Assembly (NCBI GenBank): GCA_020637235.1
Contig: JACJWG010000017.1
Span: 44,445 to 108,444, forward strand
DNA length: 64,000 bases
Source: Acidimicrobiaceae bacterium
Lineage (GTDB): Bacteria > Actinomycetota > Acidimicrobiia > Acidimicrobiales > Ilumatobacteraceae
Direction: 5' to 3'
The position numbers were made by a program, and so were the translations under genes. Under the pieces are notes generated by a model, which was not told the origin of the DNA, ran no database searches, and saw only the letters and a list, made by a program, of their open reading frames with translations. Below, in pieces: positions 50,457-58,691 of the stretch (positions within the stretch are counted from its first letter, which is position 1; each line of letters starts with the position of its first letter).

Positions 50457-51407
50457 GTGCCGACCCCGGACGCCGCCGCGCCAGATCACCAGACCGCCCG
50501 CCACGAGCCCGACCACGAGTCGGAGCTCGACGTGAGCGTCGTGTTGCCGGTGTACAACGAGCGCGGTCATCTGCGCGAGGAGATCGATCGGATCCGGGCA
50601 GCACTCGATTCGTCGGCGTACACCTACGAGATCGTGGTGGTGGACGACGGGTCGGACGACGGTTCCGAGCAGGACCTGCCCACCATCGAGGGCATTCGCC
50701 TCATCCGCCACACCTTCAACCGTGGCTCGGGCGCAGCCCGGCGCACCGGAACCACCGCCGCGCGCGGTCGTGTGGTGGTGTGGACCGACGTCGACATGAC
50801 CTATCCCAACGATCGCATCCCCGAGCTCGTCGCGGAGCTCGAGGGATGGGATCACGTGGTCGGGGCCCGCACCAGCGAGCAGGGCACGTTGCGGGCGTTC
50901 CGGGTGCCGGCGAAGTGGTTCATCCGCAAGCTGGCGTCGTATCTCACGAGCACCGACATCCCCGACCTCAACTCCGGTCTGCGGGCGTTCCGGCGCGACG
51001 TGGCGATGCAGTACGTGCACCACCTGCCGAAGGGTTTCAGCTGCGTCACCACGCTCACGCTGTCGTTCCTCGCCAACGGCTACAGCATCAAGTACGTGCC
51101 GATCGACTACTTCCCGCGTGCGGGCCGGTCGAAGTTCCACTGGTGGAAGGACACGCGCCGGTATCTGCTGCAGGTGCTGCGGATGTCGCTGTCGTACGAG
51201 CCGCTCAAGGTGTTCCTGCCGCTCGGGCTCGGGTTGTTCGGCGTGGGTCTCGTGAAGCTCGGCTACGACTGGGTCGACAAGGACTTCCGGCTGGCTGCCA
51301 ACACCTTGCTCATTTTGCTCGGGTCGCTGCAGGCGATCACGGTCGGCCTGCTCGCCGACCTGGTGGTGAGGTCGACCAAGCCGTCGACACAGGTGCCGCC
51401 GACGTGA
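50457..51407 (+). CDS. Family 2 glycosyltransferase (polyprenyl-phosphate mannose synthase-like)
   Basis: A 316-aa protein from GTG 50457. The GT-A core shows VSVVLPVYNERGHLREEID, EIVVVDDGSDDGS, NRGSGAARRTG and WTDVDMTYPNDRIPEL (D-x-D), as in dolichyl/polyprenyl-phosphate mannose or glucose synthases. Two C-terminal membrane segments (about 250-270 and 280-305) anchor it. It would load the sugar for the upstream GT-C protein. The next gene is coupled through GTGA. Confidence 0.88.
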   Translation: MPTPDAAAPDHQTARHEPDHESELDVSVVLPVYNERGHLREEIDRIRAALDSSAYTYEIVVVDDGSDDGSEQDLPTIEGIRLIRHTFNRGSGAARRTGTTAARGRVVVWTDVDMTYPNDRIPELVAELEGWDHVVGARTSEQGTLRAFRVPAKWFIRKLASYLTSTDIPDLNSGLRAFRRDVAMQYVHHLPKGFSCVTTLTLSFLANGYSIKYVPIDYFPRAGRSKFHWWKDTRRYLLQVLRMSLSYEPLKVFLPLGLGLFGVGLVKLGYDWVDKDFRLAANTLLILLGSLQAITVGLLADLVVRSTKPSTQVPPT

Positions 51408-52012
51408 GCGGTTCGGCGGCGGCGACGCCGACGGGCAACACCTACGACAAGTACGCGTCGACCAATCCGGTCGAGCAGCGGATGATGGCGGGTTTCATGC
51501 GTGCCCTCGACGGGATGCTCGCCGACCTCCGGCCGGCCCGCATCCTCGAGGTCGGGGTGGGGGAGGGTCACGTGATGACACGGGTGCGCGAACGCTTCCC
51601 CGATGCCGCGCTCGTCGGGCTCGACCTGCCCGACGCCGACCTCGCCGCCTCGTGGCGGGCCGGCACGCTGCCGTGCATGTTCGGCGATGCGACCCGGCTG
51701 CCGTTCGCCGACGACACGTTCGACCTCGTGCTGGCGATCGAGGTGCTCGAACACGTGCCCGGTCCGGATGCGGCCCTCGCCGAACTCGCACGTGTGTGTG
51801 ACGGCACGCTCGTGGCGTCGGTGCCCTTCGAGCCGATCTGGCGGCTCGGCAACATGGCCCGCCGCCGCTACCTCCGCGACCTCGGCAACACGCCGGGACA
51901 CGTGAACCACTGGACCCGGTGGGGGTTCGGTGGCTTCGTCGGATCGCGGTTCCGGGTGGACCAGGTGGCGAGCCCCCTGCCGTGGACGATGGTGCGGGCT
52001 GCGGCGCGCTGA
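51404..52012 (+). CDS. SAM-dependent methyltransferase (Methyltransf_11 type)
   Basis: A 202-aa class I methyltransferase from GTG 51404 in the GTGA overlap. Motif I ILEVGVGEGHVMTRVRERFP, acidic VGLDLPDADL, and LVLAIEVLEHVPGPDAALAELARV are visible; the start GNTYDKYASTNPVEQRMM is common in glycan-cluster methyltransferases. It probably methylates the glycan or lipid made by the two upstream genes (inference). It ends 2 bp from the converging membrane-protein gene. Confidence 0.9.
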   Translation: MSGSAAATPTGNTYDKYASTNPVEQRMMAGFMRALDGMLADLRPARILEVGVGEGHVMTRVRERFPDAALVGLDLPDADLAASWRAGTLPCMFGDATRLPFADDTFDLVLAIEVLEHVPGPDAALAELARVCDGTLVASVPFEPIWRLGNMARRRYLRDLGNTPGHVNHWTRWGFGGFVGSRFRVDQVASPLPWTMVRAAAR

Positions 52013-52014
52013 GC

Positions 52015-52425
52015 TCAGACCGTGAACGCTTCGTCGATGCGTGGCAGCCGGCGCCGCACCGCCACGGCCCCGCCGAGGAGGGCGAGCACGGCGACCACGT
52101 TGAGGCCGAACAGGATGCGGGCGTCACGCTGCACCAGCTCGCAGGGCTCGCGTTGGAAGTCGAGCGGATCGCGGCCCTCGGGCTGCTCGACGAGGACGGG
52201 GAGTGGTTCGTCCGGTCGCGCGTCGGCGGCGAACAGCGTGCTGCACGCCACCTCTTGCGACACGAGGCGCTGCGCCTTCGGCGGGTCCTGCACCGTCGGC
52301 GTCCAGTCCATGCCGACGGGTACGTCGTCGACGAGCGGTCGTGCCGCCCAGAACACGGTGAGCGCCACCGCGTAGACGACCACGCCGATCACGACGTATC
52401 CCAGGCGCTTCCTCGAGTTCGACAT
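52015..52425 (-). CDS. Small membrane protein with two transmembrane segments
   Basis: A 136-aa protein from ATG 52425: hydrophobic spans at about residues 8-30 and 105-125 enclose an extracytoplasmic loop of about 70 residues with two Cys (EVACSTLF; EPCELV) that could form a disulfide. Basic residues at both ends place the termini in the cytoplasm. No family recognised. Confidence 0.6.
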   Translation of the reverse strand: MSNSRKRLGYVVIGVVVYAVALTVFWAARPLVDDVPVGMDWTPTVQDPPKAQRLVSQEVACSTLFAADARPDEPLPVLVEQPEGRDPLDFQREPCELVQRDARILFGLNVVAVLALLGGAVAVRRRLPRIDEAFTV

Positions 52426-52540
52426 CGGCCCGGCAGCCTATGCCGCCGACCCCGAGCGCCAGCGTCAGTCGGGGTGATGACGAAGGGTTCTCGTGGCGGC
52501 CCCACCGCGGCGCGAGGATCGGGCCTGCAGCGTGTCCATC

Positions 52541-52683
52541 GTTCTGGGCGCCGCTCGTTCACGATCACCAGGTGGTTCGCTGCGGCTCGGCACCCAGGAC
52601 GTGGCACCCAGAACGGCGCGGATGTCCTGGGCGCCACCCGCCGCCGATCAGCAGGTGATTCTCGCCGGCCTGGCACCCAGGAC
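52541..52683. repeat. Palindromic repeat cluster built on GTYCTGGGYGCC
   Basis: The 12-mer occurs in + orientation at 52541-52552 and 52624-52635 and inverted (GGCACCCAGRAC) at 52589-52600, 52603-52614 and 52672-52683, with a partial copy near 52686. Each forward copy pairs with an inverted copy 48-50 bp away at 11 of 12 positions, so two stem-loops of about 60-74 bp lie side by side in the 279-bp gap between the small membrane-protein start (52425) and the mtnP stop (52705). No open frame is supported here. Confidence 0.85.
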
Positions 52684-52704
52684 CCGGCACCCGGAAGGCG
52701 GGTC

Positions 52705-53517
52705 TCAGGGCAGGGTGGCGATCGCAGCGGACAGCACGTCGCGGACGGTGGCGACGTTGCGGCGCATGGTCGCGAAGACCTCGTCCATCGTGACCGGCTC
52801 ATGACCGTCGACACCGGCGTCGTAGTCGGTGACCAGGGCCACCGTGGCGTAGGGCAGACCGGTCTCGGCGGCCAGCACCGCCTCGGGCATGCCGGTCATG
52901 TTCACCACGTGCCACCCCATCGCTCGGTACCACCGGCTCTCGGCCCGGGTGGAGAACCGCGGTCCGTTGATCACCACCATCGTCCCGCCGTCGTGCACCC
53001 GCACGCCGCTCGTGCGCGCGGCCGCCACGAGCGCGACCCGCAGGGCGGAGTCGTACGGCTCGGCGAAGCTCTGGTGGTGCACCGCAGCCCTCGCGCCGGG
53101 TTCGTCGTCGGGCCCGCCGACGTCGAAGAACGTGGCCGCGCGACCCCAGGTGCGGTCGACCAGCTGGTCGACCACCACGAAGTCACCCGGGTGCAGCTCG
53201 GGCTGCAACGATCCGGTGGAACACGGGGCGAGCACGCCCCGCACGCCGAGCGACGCCAACGCCCACACGTTGGCGCGATACGGCACCCGGTGGGCGGCGA
53301 AGCGGTGGTCGCGGCCGTGGCGGGCCAGGAACGCGACGCGTCGACCGTGCAATCGCCCGATGCTCACCGGGCCTGCCGGCGGGCCGAACGGGGTGTCGAT
53401 CTCGAGGTCTTCGGCGTCGCCGAGCAACTCGTAGAAGCCCGAGCCGCCGACGACCGCGTAGTCGGCGAGCGGCTCGGCGGGTGCGGGCGGGAGCGGACCG
53501 CGTGCGTCGACGTCCAT
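52705..53517 (-). CDS. mtnP: S-methyl-5'-thioadenosine phosphorylase
   Basis: A 270-aa PNP-family phosphorylase from ATG 53517. Motifs: YAVVGGSGFYEL at the N-terminus, LARHGRDHRFAAHRVPYRANVWAL (phosphate/His site), PCSTGSLQPELHPGDFVVVDQ and NMTGMPEAVLAAETGLPYATVALVTDYD, typical of MTA phosphorylases. It cleaves methylthioadenosine to adenine and methylthioribose-1-phosphate. It is divergent from mtnA with only 26 bp between starts, giving the first two steps of methionine salvage in one unit. Confidence 0.93.
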   Translation of the reverse strand: MDVDARGPLPPAPAEPLADYAVVGGSGFYELLGDAEDLEIDTPFGPPAGPVSIGRLHGRRVAFLARHGRDHRFAAHRVPYRANVWALASLGVRGVLAPCSTGSLQPELHPGDFVVVDQLVDRTWGRAATFFDVGGPDDEPGARAAVHHQSFAEPYDSALRVALVAAARTSGVRVHDGGTMVVINGPRFSTRAESRWYRAMGWHVVNMTGMPEAVLAAETGLPYATVALVTDYDAGVDGHEPVTMDEVFATMRRNVATVRDVLSAAIATLP

Positions 53518-53543
53518 CGACGCCGACTGTACTGTCGGCCGCC

Positions 53544-54578
53544 GTGGACACCCCGCCGACCGACCGCCTGCCACGCACCGTCGACTGGGCCGGCGACCAC
53601 CTCGTCGCGATCGACCAGACCCGGCTGCCACACGAGCTCGTGCTCGTCGAGCTGCGCAGCGTCGACGACGTGATCGATGCGCTCGTGCGGCTCGTCGTAC
53701 GCGGCGCCCCGGCCATCGGCGTGACCGGTGGACTCGGGGTGGCCCTCGCCGCGGTGCTCGCCGAACACGACGGCCACGACGCGGTCTGGGTGCAGAACCA
53801 GGCGGCACGGGTGCGGTCCGCACGGCCCACTGCCGTCAACCTCGCCTGGGGCGTCGATCGCGTGCTCGCACTGCTCACCGATGTCGTCGACCCTGCGCCG
53901 CTGGTGGCCGAGGCGGTGCGGATGGTCGACGAGGACGTCGCCACCAACGAGGCGCTGGCCCGTCGAGGCGCGGCATGGCTGCGAGGCCGCGTGGGTGCCC
54001 CGCTGCGCATCCTCACGCACTGCAACGCAGGCGGACTCGCCTGTGTCGAGTGGGGGACGGCTCTCGGTGTGGTGCGTGCCCTGCACGAAGCGGGCGACCT
54101 GCTCGAGGTGGTGGCGGACGAGACGCGACCGCTGCTCCAGGGTGCTCGTCTGACCGCGTGGGAGCTCGACCGGATGGGCGTCGCCCACCGGGTGGTCGTC
54201 GACGGTGCGGGCGCCACCGTCATCGCCCGGGGCATGGTGGACGCCGTCGTCGTCGGAGCCGATCGGGTGGCGGCCAACGGCGACGTGGCGAACAAGATCG
54301 GCACCTACCCGCTCGCACTGGCGGCAGCTCGGGCGGGGATCCCGTTCGTCGTCGCCGCGCCGGAGTCGACCGTCGACCTGTCGACCGCCACCGGTGCCGA
54401 CATCGTGCTCGAGGAGCGAGACCCCGACGAGGTGCTCTCGTGGCGCGGTGTCCGCCACGCGCCGTCCGGCACGACCGCCTGGAACGTCGCGTTCGACGTC
54501 ACACCGCACGATCTGGTGAGCGCACTGGTGACGGAGCAGCGGGTGATCGAGCCGGCCGTCGGCGAGCGTCCCGGCTGA
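53544..54578 (+). CDS. mtnA: S-methyl-5-thioribose-1-phosphate isomerase
   Basis: A 344-aa protein from GTG 53544. Motifs: VRGAPAIGVTGGLGVA, ILTHCNAGGLACVEWGTALGV with the catalytic Cys and GADRVAANGDVANKIGTYPLALAA with the catalytic Asp; all MtnA active-site parts are there. It converts methylthioribose-1-phosphate (the MtnP product) to the ribulose form. Other salvage genes (mtnB, C, D) are not in the window. Confidence 0.95.
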   Translation: MDTPPTDRLPRTVDWAGDHLVAIDQTRLPHELVLVELRSVDDVIDALVRLVVRGAPAIGVTGGLGVALAAVLAEHDGHDAVWVQNQAARVRSARPTAVNLAWGVDRVLALLTDVVDPAPLVAEAVRMVDEDVATNEALARRGAAWLRGRVGAPLRILTHCNAGGLACVEWGTALGVVRALHEAGDLLEVVADETRPLLQGARLTAWELDRMGVAHRVVVDGAGATVIARGMVDAVVVGADRVAANGDVANKIGTYPLALAAARAGIPFVVAAPESTVDLSTATGADIVLEERDPDEVLSWRGVRHAPSGTTAWNVAFDVTPHDLVSALVTEQRVIEPAVGERPG

Positions 54579-54605
54579 TCGGGCGACGCAGGACCCGGGG
54601 TGGCC

Positions 54606-55913
54606 TCAGACCCGGGCGGGCACGCCAGCCGCGGACCAGCGGTTGCGGCCCTCTCGCTTGGCCCGGTACAGCGCCTCGTCGGCGGCGTGGATGACCGACT
54701 CGGGGGTACGGCCGTGTTCGGGGTACACGGCGATGCCGACCGACGTGGTCTGCACGATCTCCGGGGGGAGCACGTCGTCGAACCGGCGGGGGCACTGCTC
54801 GAGCACCCGCTGGCTGATCGCGATCGCGCCTGGCACGCCGCAATCGGGACACAGCAGCATGAACTCCTCGCCGCCCCACCTGGCGACCGTGTCGAAGGGG
54901 CGCACGTTTGCCTGCAACACCTCGGCGAACCGCGCGAGCACCTGGTCGCCGACGGCGTGACCGAGCCGGTCGTTCACCGACTTGAAGTGATCGAGATCGA
55001 ACAGCAGCACGGCGAACGGCTCGTTGCGCCGGTCCGACATCGCCCGCGCGGCAGCGAGCGACTTGCCGACGCGGCGGCGGTTGGCGACGCCGGTGAGCTG
55101 ATCGGTCTCGGCTTCCGAGGTGAGGCGGATGTTCTGCTCGATCCGGCTGAGGTTGGCGGCGAGCGTGGTGAGGATCTCGTCCAGCAGTTCGAGCTGTTCG
55201 CTCGTCGGCTCGACGCGGTACGCGATCGCTACGTCGGCCTGCACCCGCTCGTCGATGGTGAACGACCGTTCGATCACCTCACCGCCGAGGTGGCCGTAGT
55301 CGGCGGTCAGCACACCGGCGAGCCGGTTGGCGCCGACACCGAGGTGTGCTGCATGGGCGCCCGGCAAGGTGGCGATCGACTGGGCGAGGGCGTCCAGCTC
55401 GCCCTGGCCCCACTGCTCGTTCAACGACGCCACCAGTGCGAGCGTGTCGGCGACCGCGGCACGGCGACGGCGCCGTTCCGACTCGAGCATCACGCGCAGG
55501 CCGCTCGCGATGTGATCGGCGGCGATGTCGAGGAACCCGGCCTCAGCGAGCGGATCGGGCATCGAGGCCGTGGCGAGCTCGACCACGCCCACGTCGTCGA
55601 TCTCGACTCGGGCGACGTGGACGAGCGCGGTCGCGTCGTCGTCGTGGAAGCCCACGCGGGCGACGATCGGCGAGAACTCCTCGGGCGCCAGGGTGAGCTG
55701 GATCCGGTCGAGCGGCGCGTACTGGCTGATGGTCTGCGCAGCGGCGTCGGCGTACTCGTCGAGGCGGAGGTCGGTGTTGGTGAGGCTCGACAGTTCGAGC
55801 ATCGTCGAGGTGGTGAGGAACCCCACGAGGAACGCGTTGTGGTCGCCCGCGCGGATCTGCTCCACCGCCTCGCGGTGCATGTCGGAGAGCGCCTGGATCA
55901 CGCTCACGGTCAT
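54606..55913 (-). CDS. Diguanylate cyclase with N-terminal GAF-like sensory region
   Basis: A 435-aa protein. The N-terminal 250 residues look like one or two soluble sensory domains (AEEFSPIVARVGFHDDDATALVHVARVEI), the rest is GGDEF: DQLTGVANRRRVGKS and WGGEEFMLL, an active-type GGEEF. The CPDCGVPGA loop after GGEEF is unusual, with a C-x-x-C pair. It is coupled by ATGA (55910-55913) to the HDOD gene, and both follow the PilB gene, so local cyclic-di-GMP synthesis probably controls the pilus ATPase. Confidence 0.9.
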   Translation of the reverse strand: MTVSVIQALSDMHREAVEQIRAGDHNAFLVGFLTTSTMLELSSLTNTDLRLDEYADAAAQTISQYAPLDRIQLTLAPEEFSPIVARVGFHDDDATALVHVARVEIDDVGVVELATASMPDPLAEAGFLDIAADHIASGLRVMLESERRRRRAAVADTLALVASLNEQWGQGELDALAQSIATLPGAHAAHLGVGANRLAGVLTADYGHLGGEVIERSFTIDERVQADVAIAYRVEPTSEQLELLDEILTTLAANLSRIEQNIRLTSEAETDQLTGVANRRRVGKSLAAARAMSDRRNEPFAVLLFDLDHFKSVNDRLGHAVGDQVLARFAEVLQANVRPFDTVARWGGEEFMLLCPDCGVPGAIAISQRVLEQCPRRFDDVLPPEIVQTTSVGIAVYPEHGRTPESVIHAADEALYRAKREGRNRWSAAGVPARV

Positions 55914-56758
55914 CGTCCCCTCACGACCGCCGTGCGTCGGGTGACCTCGTCCTCGATCGCCGCGAGCAGCTCGTCGGGACGCCGGGGGGCCCGCACGAGC
56001 CGCACCGCGTCGTGCATCGACACGCCGCGCTCGGGCCCGCCCGCGCCCAGCTCCTCGGCGAACGCCGAGCTCGCGGCCACCAGCCGCTCGAGGCCACCGA
56101 CCAGTGCGTCGGGGCGGGCGTGGTGATGGCGCACACCGTCGACCACGGCGTCGGGCAGGTTCCAGCGCTGCAACAGGTCGGCGCCGATCTCCGCGTGCTC
56201 GGGGCTCGCGTCCACGTGATCCGCGGACTCACCGTTCGACGCCGAGACCAAGGTGCCGACGTCGTGCAGCATCCCGGTGGTGAAGGCGTCGTCGGTCGAT
56301 TCGCCGACGTAGGGGGCGAGCACCGCGCACGAGCTGGCCACCACCACCGAGTGCTGCCACAGCCAGTCCGGATAGTCGGGCACGGCGGTGTCGAACACGA
56401 GATCGGCCACCCGGCTGGCTGCCAGCGACGCCACCAGCGAGCCGCCGAGCAGCACCGTCGCGTGGCGGATGCCGGCGATGCGTCGGGAGAAGCCGAGGTG
56501 GGCCGAGTTGGCGGCGCGGAGCACGGCCGCGGTGAGCGCCGGGTCGAGCTCGACCAGGGCACACAACTCGGCGTGCGCGCCATCGGGGACGGCGAGCAGT
56601 TCGAGCACACGCTGAGCTGCACGCGGATGGACGAGCAGTCGGTCACGCAGGAGCGCCGTGCGGCGCGTTGCCGGGGATACCACGGAGGTGATCGTCCCGA
56701 CCCGACCTCCGGAAACCCGAAGGTGGGTGCGATTCCCGTCTCGAGCGTCGACCGTCAT
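55910..56758 (-). CDS. HDOD domain protein
   Basis: A 282-aa protein from ATG 56758, 5 bp after the PilB stop; GTG 56683 is an alternative. The HDOD fold spans about residues 45-240: LCALVELDPALTAAVLRAANSAHLGFSRRIAGIRHATVLLGG and GMLHDVGTLV with the HD pair, then EHAEIGADLLQRWNLPDAVVDGVRHHH. HDOD proteins are signalling scaffolds, usually without phosphodiesterase activity. It links PilB and the GGDEF protein in one operon. Confidence 0.88.
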   Translation of the reverse strand: MTVDARDGNRTHLRVSGGRVGTITSVVSPATRRTALLRDRLLVHPRAAQRVLELLAVPDGAHAELCALVELDPALTAAVLRAANSAHLGFSRRIAGIRHATVLLGGSLVASLAASRVADLVFDTAVPDYPDWLWQHSVVVASSCAVLAPYVGESTDDAFTTGMLHDVGTLVSASNGESADHVDASPEHAEIGADLLQRWNLPDAVVDGVRHHHARPDALVGGLERLVAASSAFAEELGAGGPERGVSMHDAVRLVRAPRRPDELLAAIEDEVTRRTAVVRGR

Positions 56759-56763
56759 CGGTG

Positions 56764-58527
56764 TCAGCTCAGGTAGACGTTGCGGATGACCTCGTCGATG
56801 GTGGTGACGCCGCTGGCCACGGCCGCCATCGCCTCCTGGCCCATCGTGCGCATCCCCTGTTGCATGGCGAGCTGCCGGATCTCGTGGGGGGAGGCACCGT
56901 TCACGAGCAGGTGGCCGATCTCCTCGGTCACCTCGAGCACCTCGGCCACGCCGAGCCGGTCGCGGTATCCCGTGTCGGCACAGAAGTTGCACCCGGTGCC
57001 ACGGACGAAGTCGTCCTTCTCGGGTCCGCCGAGGTGGTGGTACCAGCGCAGTTCCTGCGTCGTCGGCTGGTAGGGCGCGGCGCAGGCGTCGCAGATGCGC
57101 CGCACGAGGCGCTGACCGACGACGCCGACGAGCGACGAGGCGACGAGGAACGGCTCGACCCCCATGTCGACCAGGCGGTAGAGCGCCGACGTCGCGTCGG
57201 TGGCGTGCAGGGACGACATGACGAGGTGGCCGGTGAGCGCCGACTGCACGGCGATGCGAGCGGTCTCCTGGTCGCGGATCTCGCCCACCAGGATCACGTC
57301 GGGGTCCTGGCGCAGGATCGACTTCAAGCCGGTTGCGAAGGTGACCTCGGCCTGCTGGTTGATCTGCATCTGGTTGACGCTGGGGAACACGTACTCGACG
57401 GGATCCTCGATCGTCATCACGTTCAGCTCGCTGCGGCTGATCTCGACCAGCGTCGCGTACAGGGTGGTGGTCTTGCCCGAGCCGGTCGGCCCCGAGCAGA
57501 TGATCATCCCGTACGGCTTGTGGACGATCGACAGATACCGGTCGAAGGTGTCGCCGGGCATGCCGAGGTCGCTGAGGCGCTGGATCGCGCGGCGCTTGTC
57601 GAGCAGCCGGAGGACCGCGGTCTCGCCCCAGATGGTGGACGCGGTGGCGACGCGCACGTCGAGCGGCACGCCGTCGACGTTGATGTGGAACTGGCCGTCC
57701 TGCGGGCGGCGCCGTTCGACGATGTCCATCTCGGCGAGGATCTTGATCCGGCTCACCAACTCGGGACCCGCCGACGACGGCAGGCTCAGCACCTCGCGCA
57801 GCGCACCGTCGACGCGGTACCGCACCCGGAGGCGACCGTCGGTCGGTTCGACGTGGATGTCCGAGGCACGGTCGCGCAACGCCTGGGCGACGATCTTGTT
57901 GACGAGCTGGATGATCGGTGCGTCACCCCCGGAGATCTCCACCTGCTCGATCACGGGCGCCGCAGCGGCCCAGAACTGCTGCACCTGGTCGTCCACCGAC
58001 GACAGGACGCGATAGTGGGTGTTGAGCGAGAAGTGCACGTCCTGGGGTGGGGCGAGGTGGATGTTCACCTCCCGCACCGGGAGGCCGGCGAGCGCCTCAC
58101 GGACCGCCGGGTCGTTGCCGTCGGCGATCGCGACGTCGAGCACCCCGTCGACCAGCCGCATCGGCACGATCTCGTGGCGGCGGGCCATCTCCTCGGGGAC
58201 GGCGGCGAGTGCCTCGTCGCTCGGTCGCTCGATGCGCAGGTCGATGGTGGGCAGACCGAGTTGCCGGGCGAGTGCCTGGGTGAGCACTCGCTGGTCGAGC
58301 AGGCCCTGCTCCACCAGGATCGCGCCGAGTTGACGGCCCGATTCCTGTTGGAGGTTGAGCGATGCGCTCAGCTGGTCGGGGGTCACGAGGTTCTCGGACA
58401 CGAGCACGTCGCCGAGCCGGGTGCGCTGGCCCGGGGCGATCGGCGCCGTCACCTGCGCCACCGGCGCGGCCGTGTCCGCGTCGAGGTCCGGCTCGACGTC
58501 CTGTTGTCTGCCGCGGAGCAACTTCAC
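56764..58527 (-). CDS. Type IV pilus/type II secretion assembly ATPase (PilB/GspE)
   Basis: A 587-aa ATPase from GTG 58527 (longer starts to 58563 are possible). Domains: MshEN/T2SSE N-terminal module (about 40-150, LGDVLVSENLVTPDQLSASLNLQQESGRQLG), a linker, and the ATPase with Walker A GPTGSGKTTTLY, Asp box (VNQMQINQQ), Walker B ILVGEIRDQET, His box LHATDATSA and the tetracysteine zinc site CDAC...CNFC. MshEN domains bind cyclic di-GMP in many homologues, which fits the adjacent GGDEF. It is divergent from the PilC operon. Confidence 0.92.
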   Translation of the reverse strand: MKLLRGRQQDVEPDLDADTAAPVAQVTAPIAPGQRTRLGDVLVSENLVTPDQLSASLNLQQESGRQLGAILVEQGLLDQRVLTQALARQLGLPTIDLRIERPSDEALAAVPEEMARRHEIVPMRLVDGVLDVAIADGNDPAVREALAGLPVREVNIHLAPPQDVHFSLNTHYRVLSSVDDQVQQFWAAAAPVIEQVEISGGDAPIIQLVNKIVAQALRDRASDIHVEPTDGRLRVRYRVDGALREVLSLPSSAGPELVSRIKILAEMDIVERRRPQDGQFHINVDGVPLDVRVATASTIWGETAVLRLLDKRRAIQRLSDLGMPGDTFDRYLSIVHKPYGMIICSGPTGSGKTTTLYATLVEISRSELNVMTIEDPVEYVFPSVNQMQINQQAEVTFATGLKSILRQDPDVILVGEIRDQETARIAVQSALTGHLVMSSLHATDATSALYRLVDMGVEPFLVASSLVGVVGQRLVRRICDACAAPYQPTTQELRWYHHLGGPEKDDFVRGTGCNFCADTGYRDRLGVAEVLEVTEEIGHLLVNGASPHEIRQLAMQQGMRTMGQEAMAAVASGVTTIDEVIRNVYLS

Positions 58528-58691
58528 TCCCTCGACCGTCCCCCGGCGCGCCGATCGTGCCACCTGGTCCGAACGGGGGTCGCTGCCGATCGTGGCCGTC
58601 CTCCCTCGGTCGGGGGTCACCCTTGACGACGCCGACGTCACCCGGACGGTCACCCCCGTGGCCCGATCGTCGGGCCGTGGAGGAGTACCGA

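Noticed and set aside
56684..56745. tRNA-like T-arm (GGG-TGCGATT-CCC) and a short match to the 16S rRNA 3' end upstream of the HDOD gene
   Set aside because: No acceptor stem, anticodon arm or CCA can be drawn around it, the loop is not TTCRANY, and the 16S match is only about 10 bp; the stretch is the 5' part of the HDOD frame.
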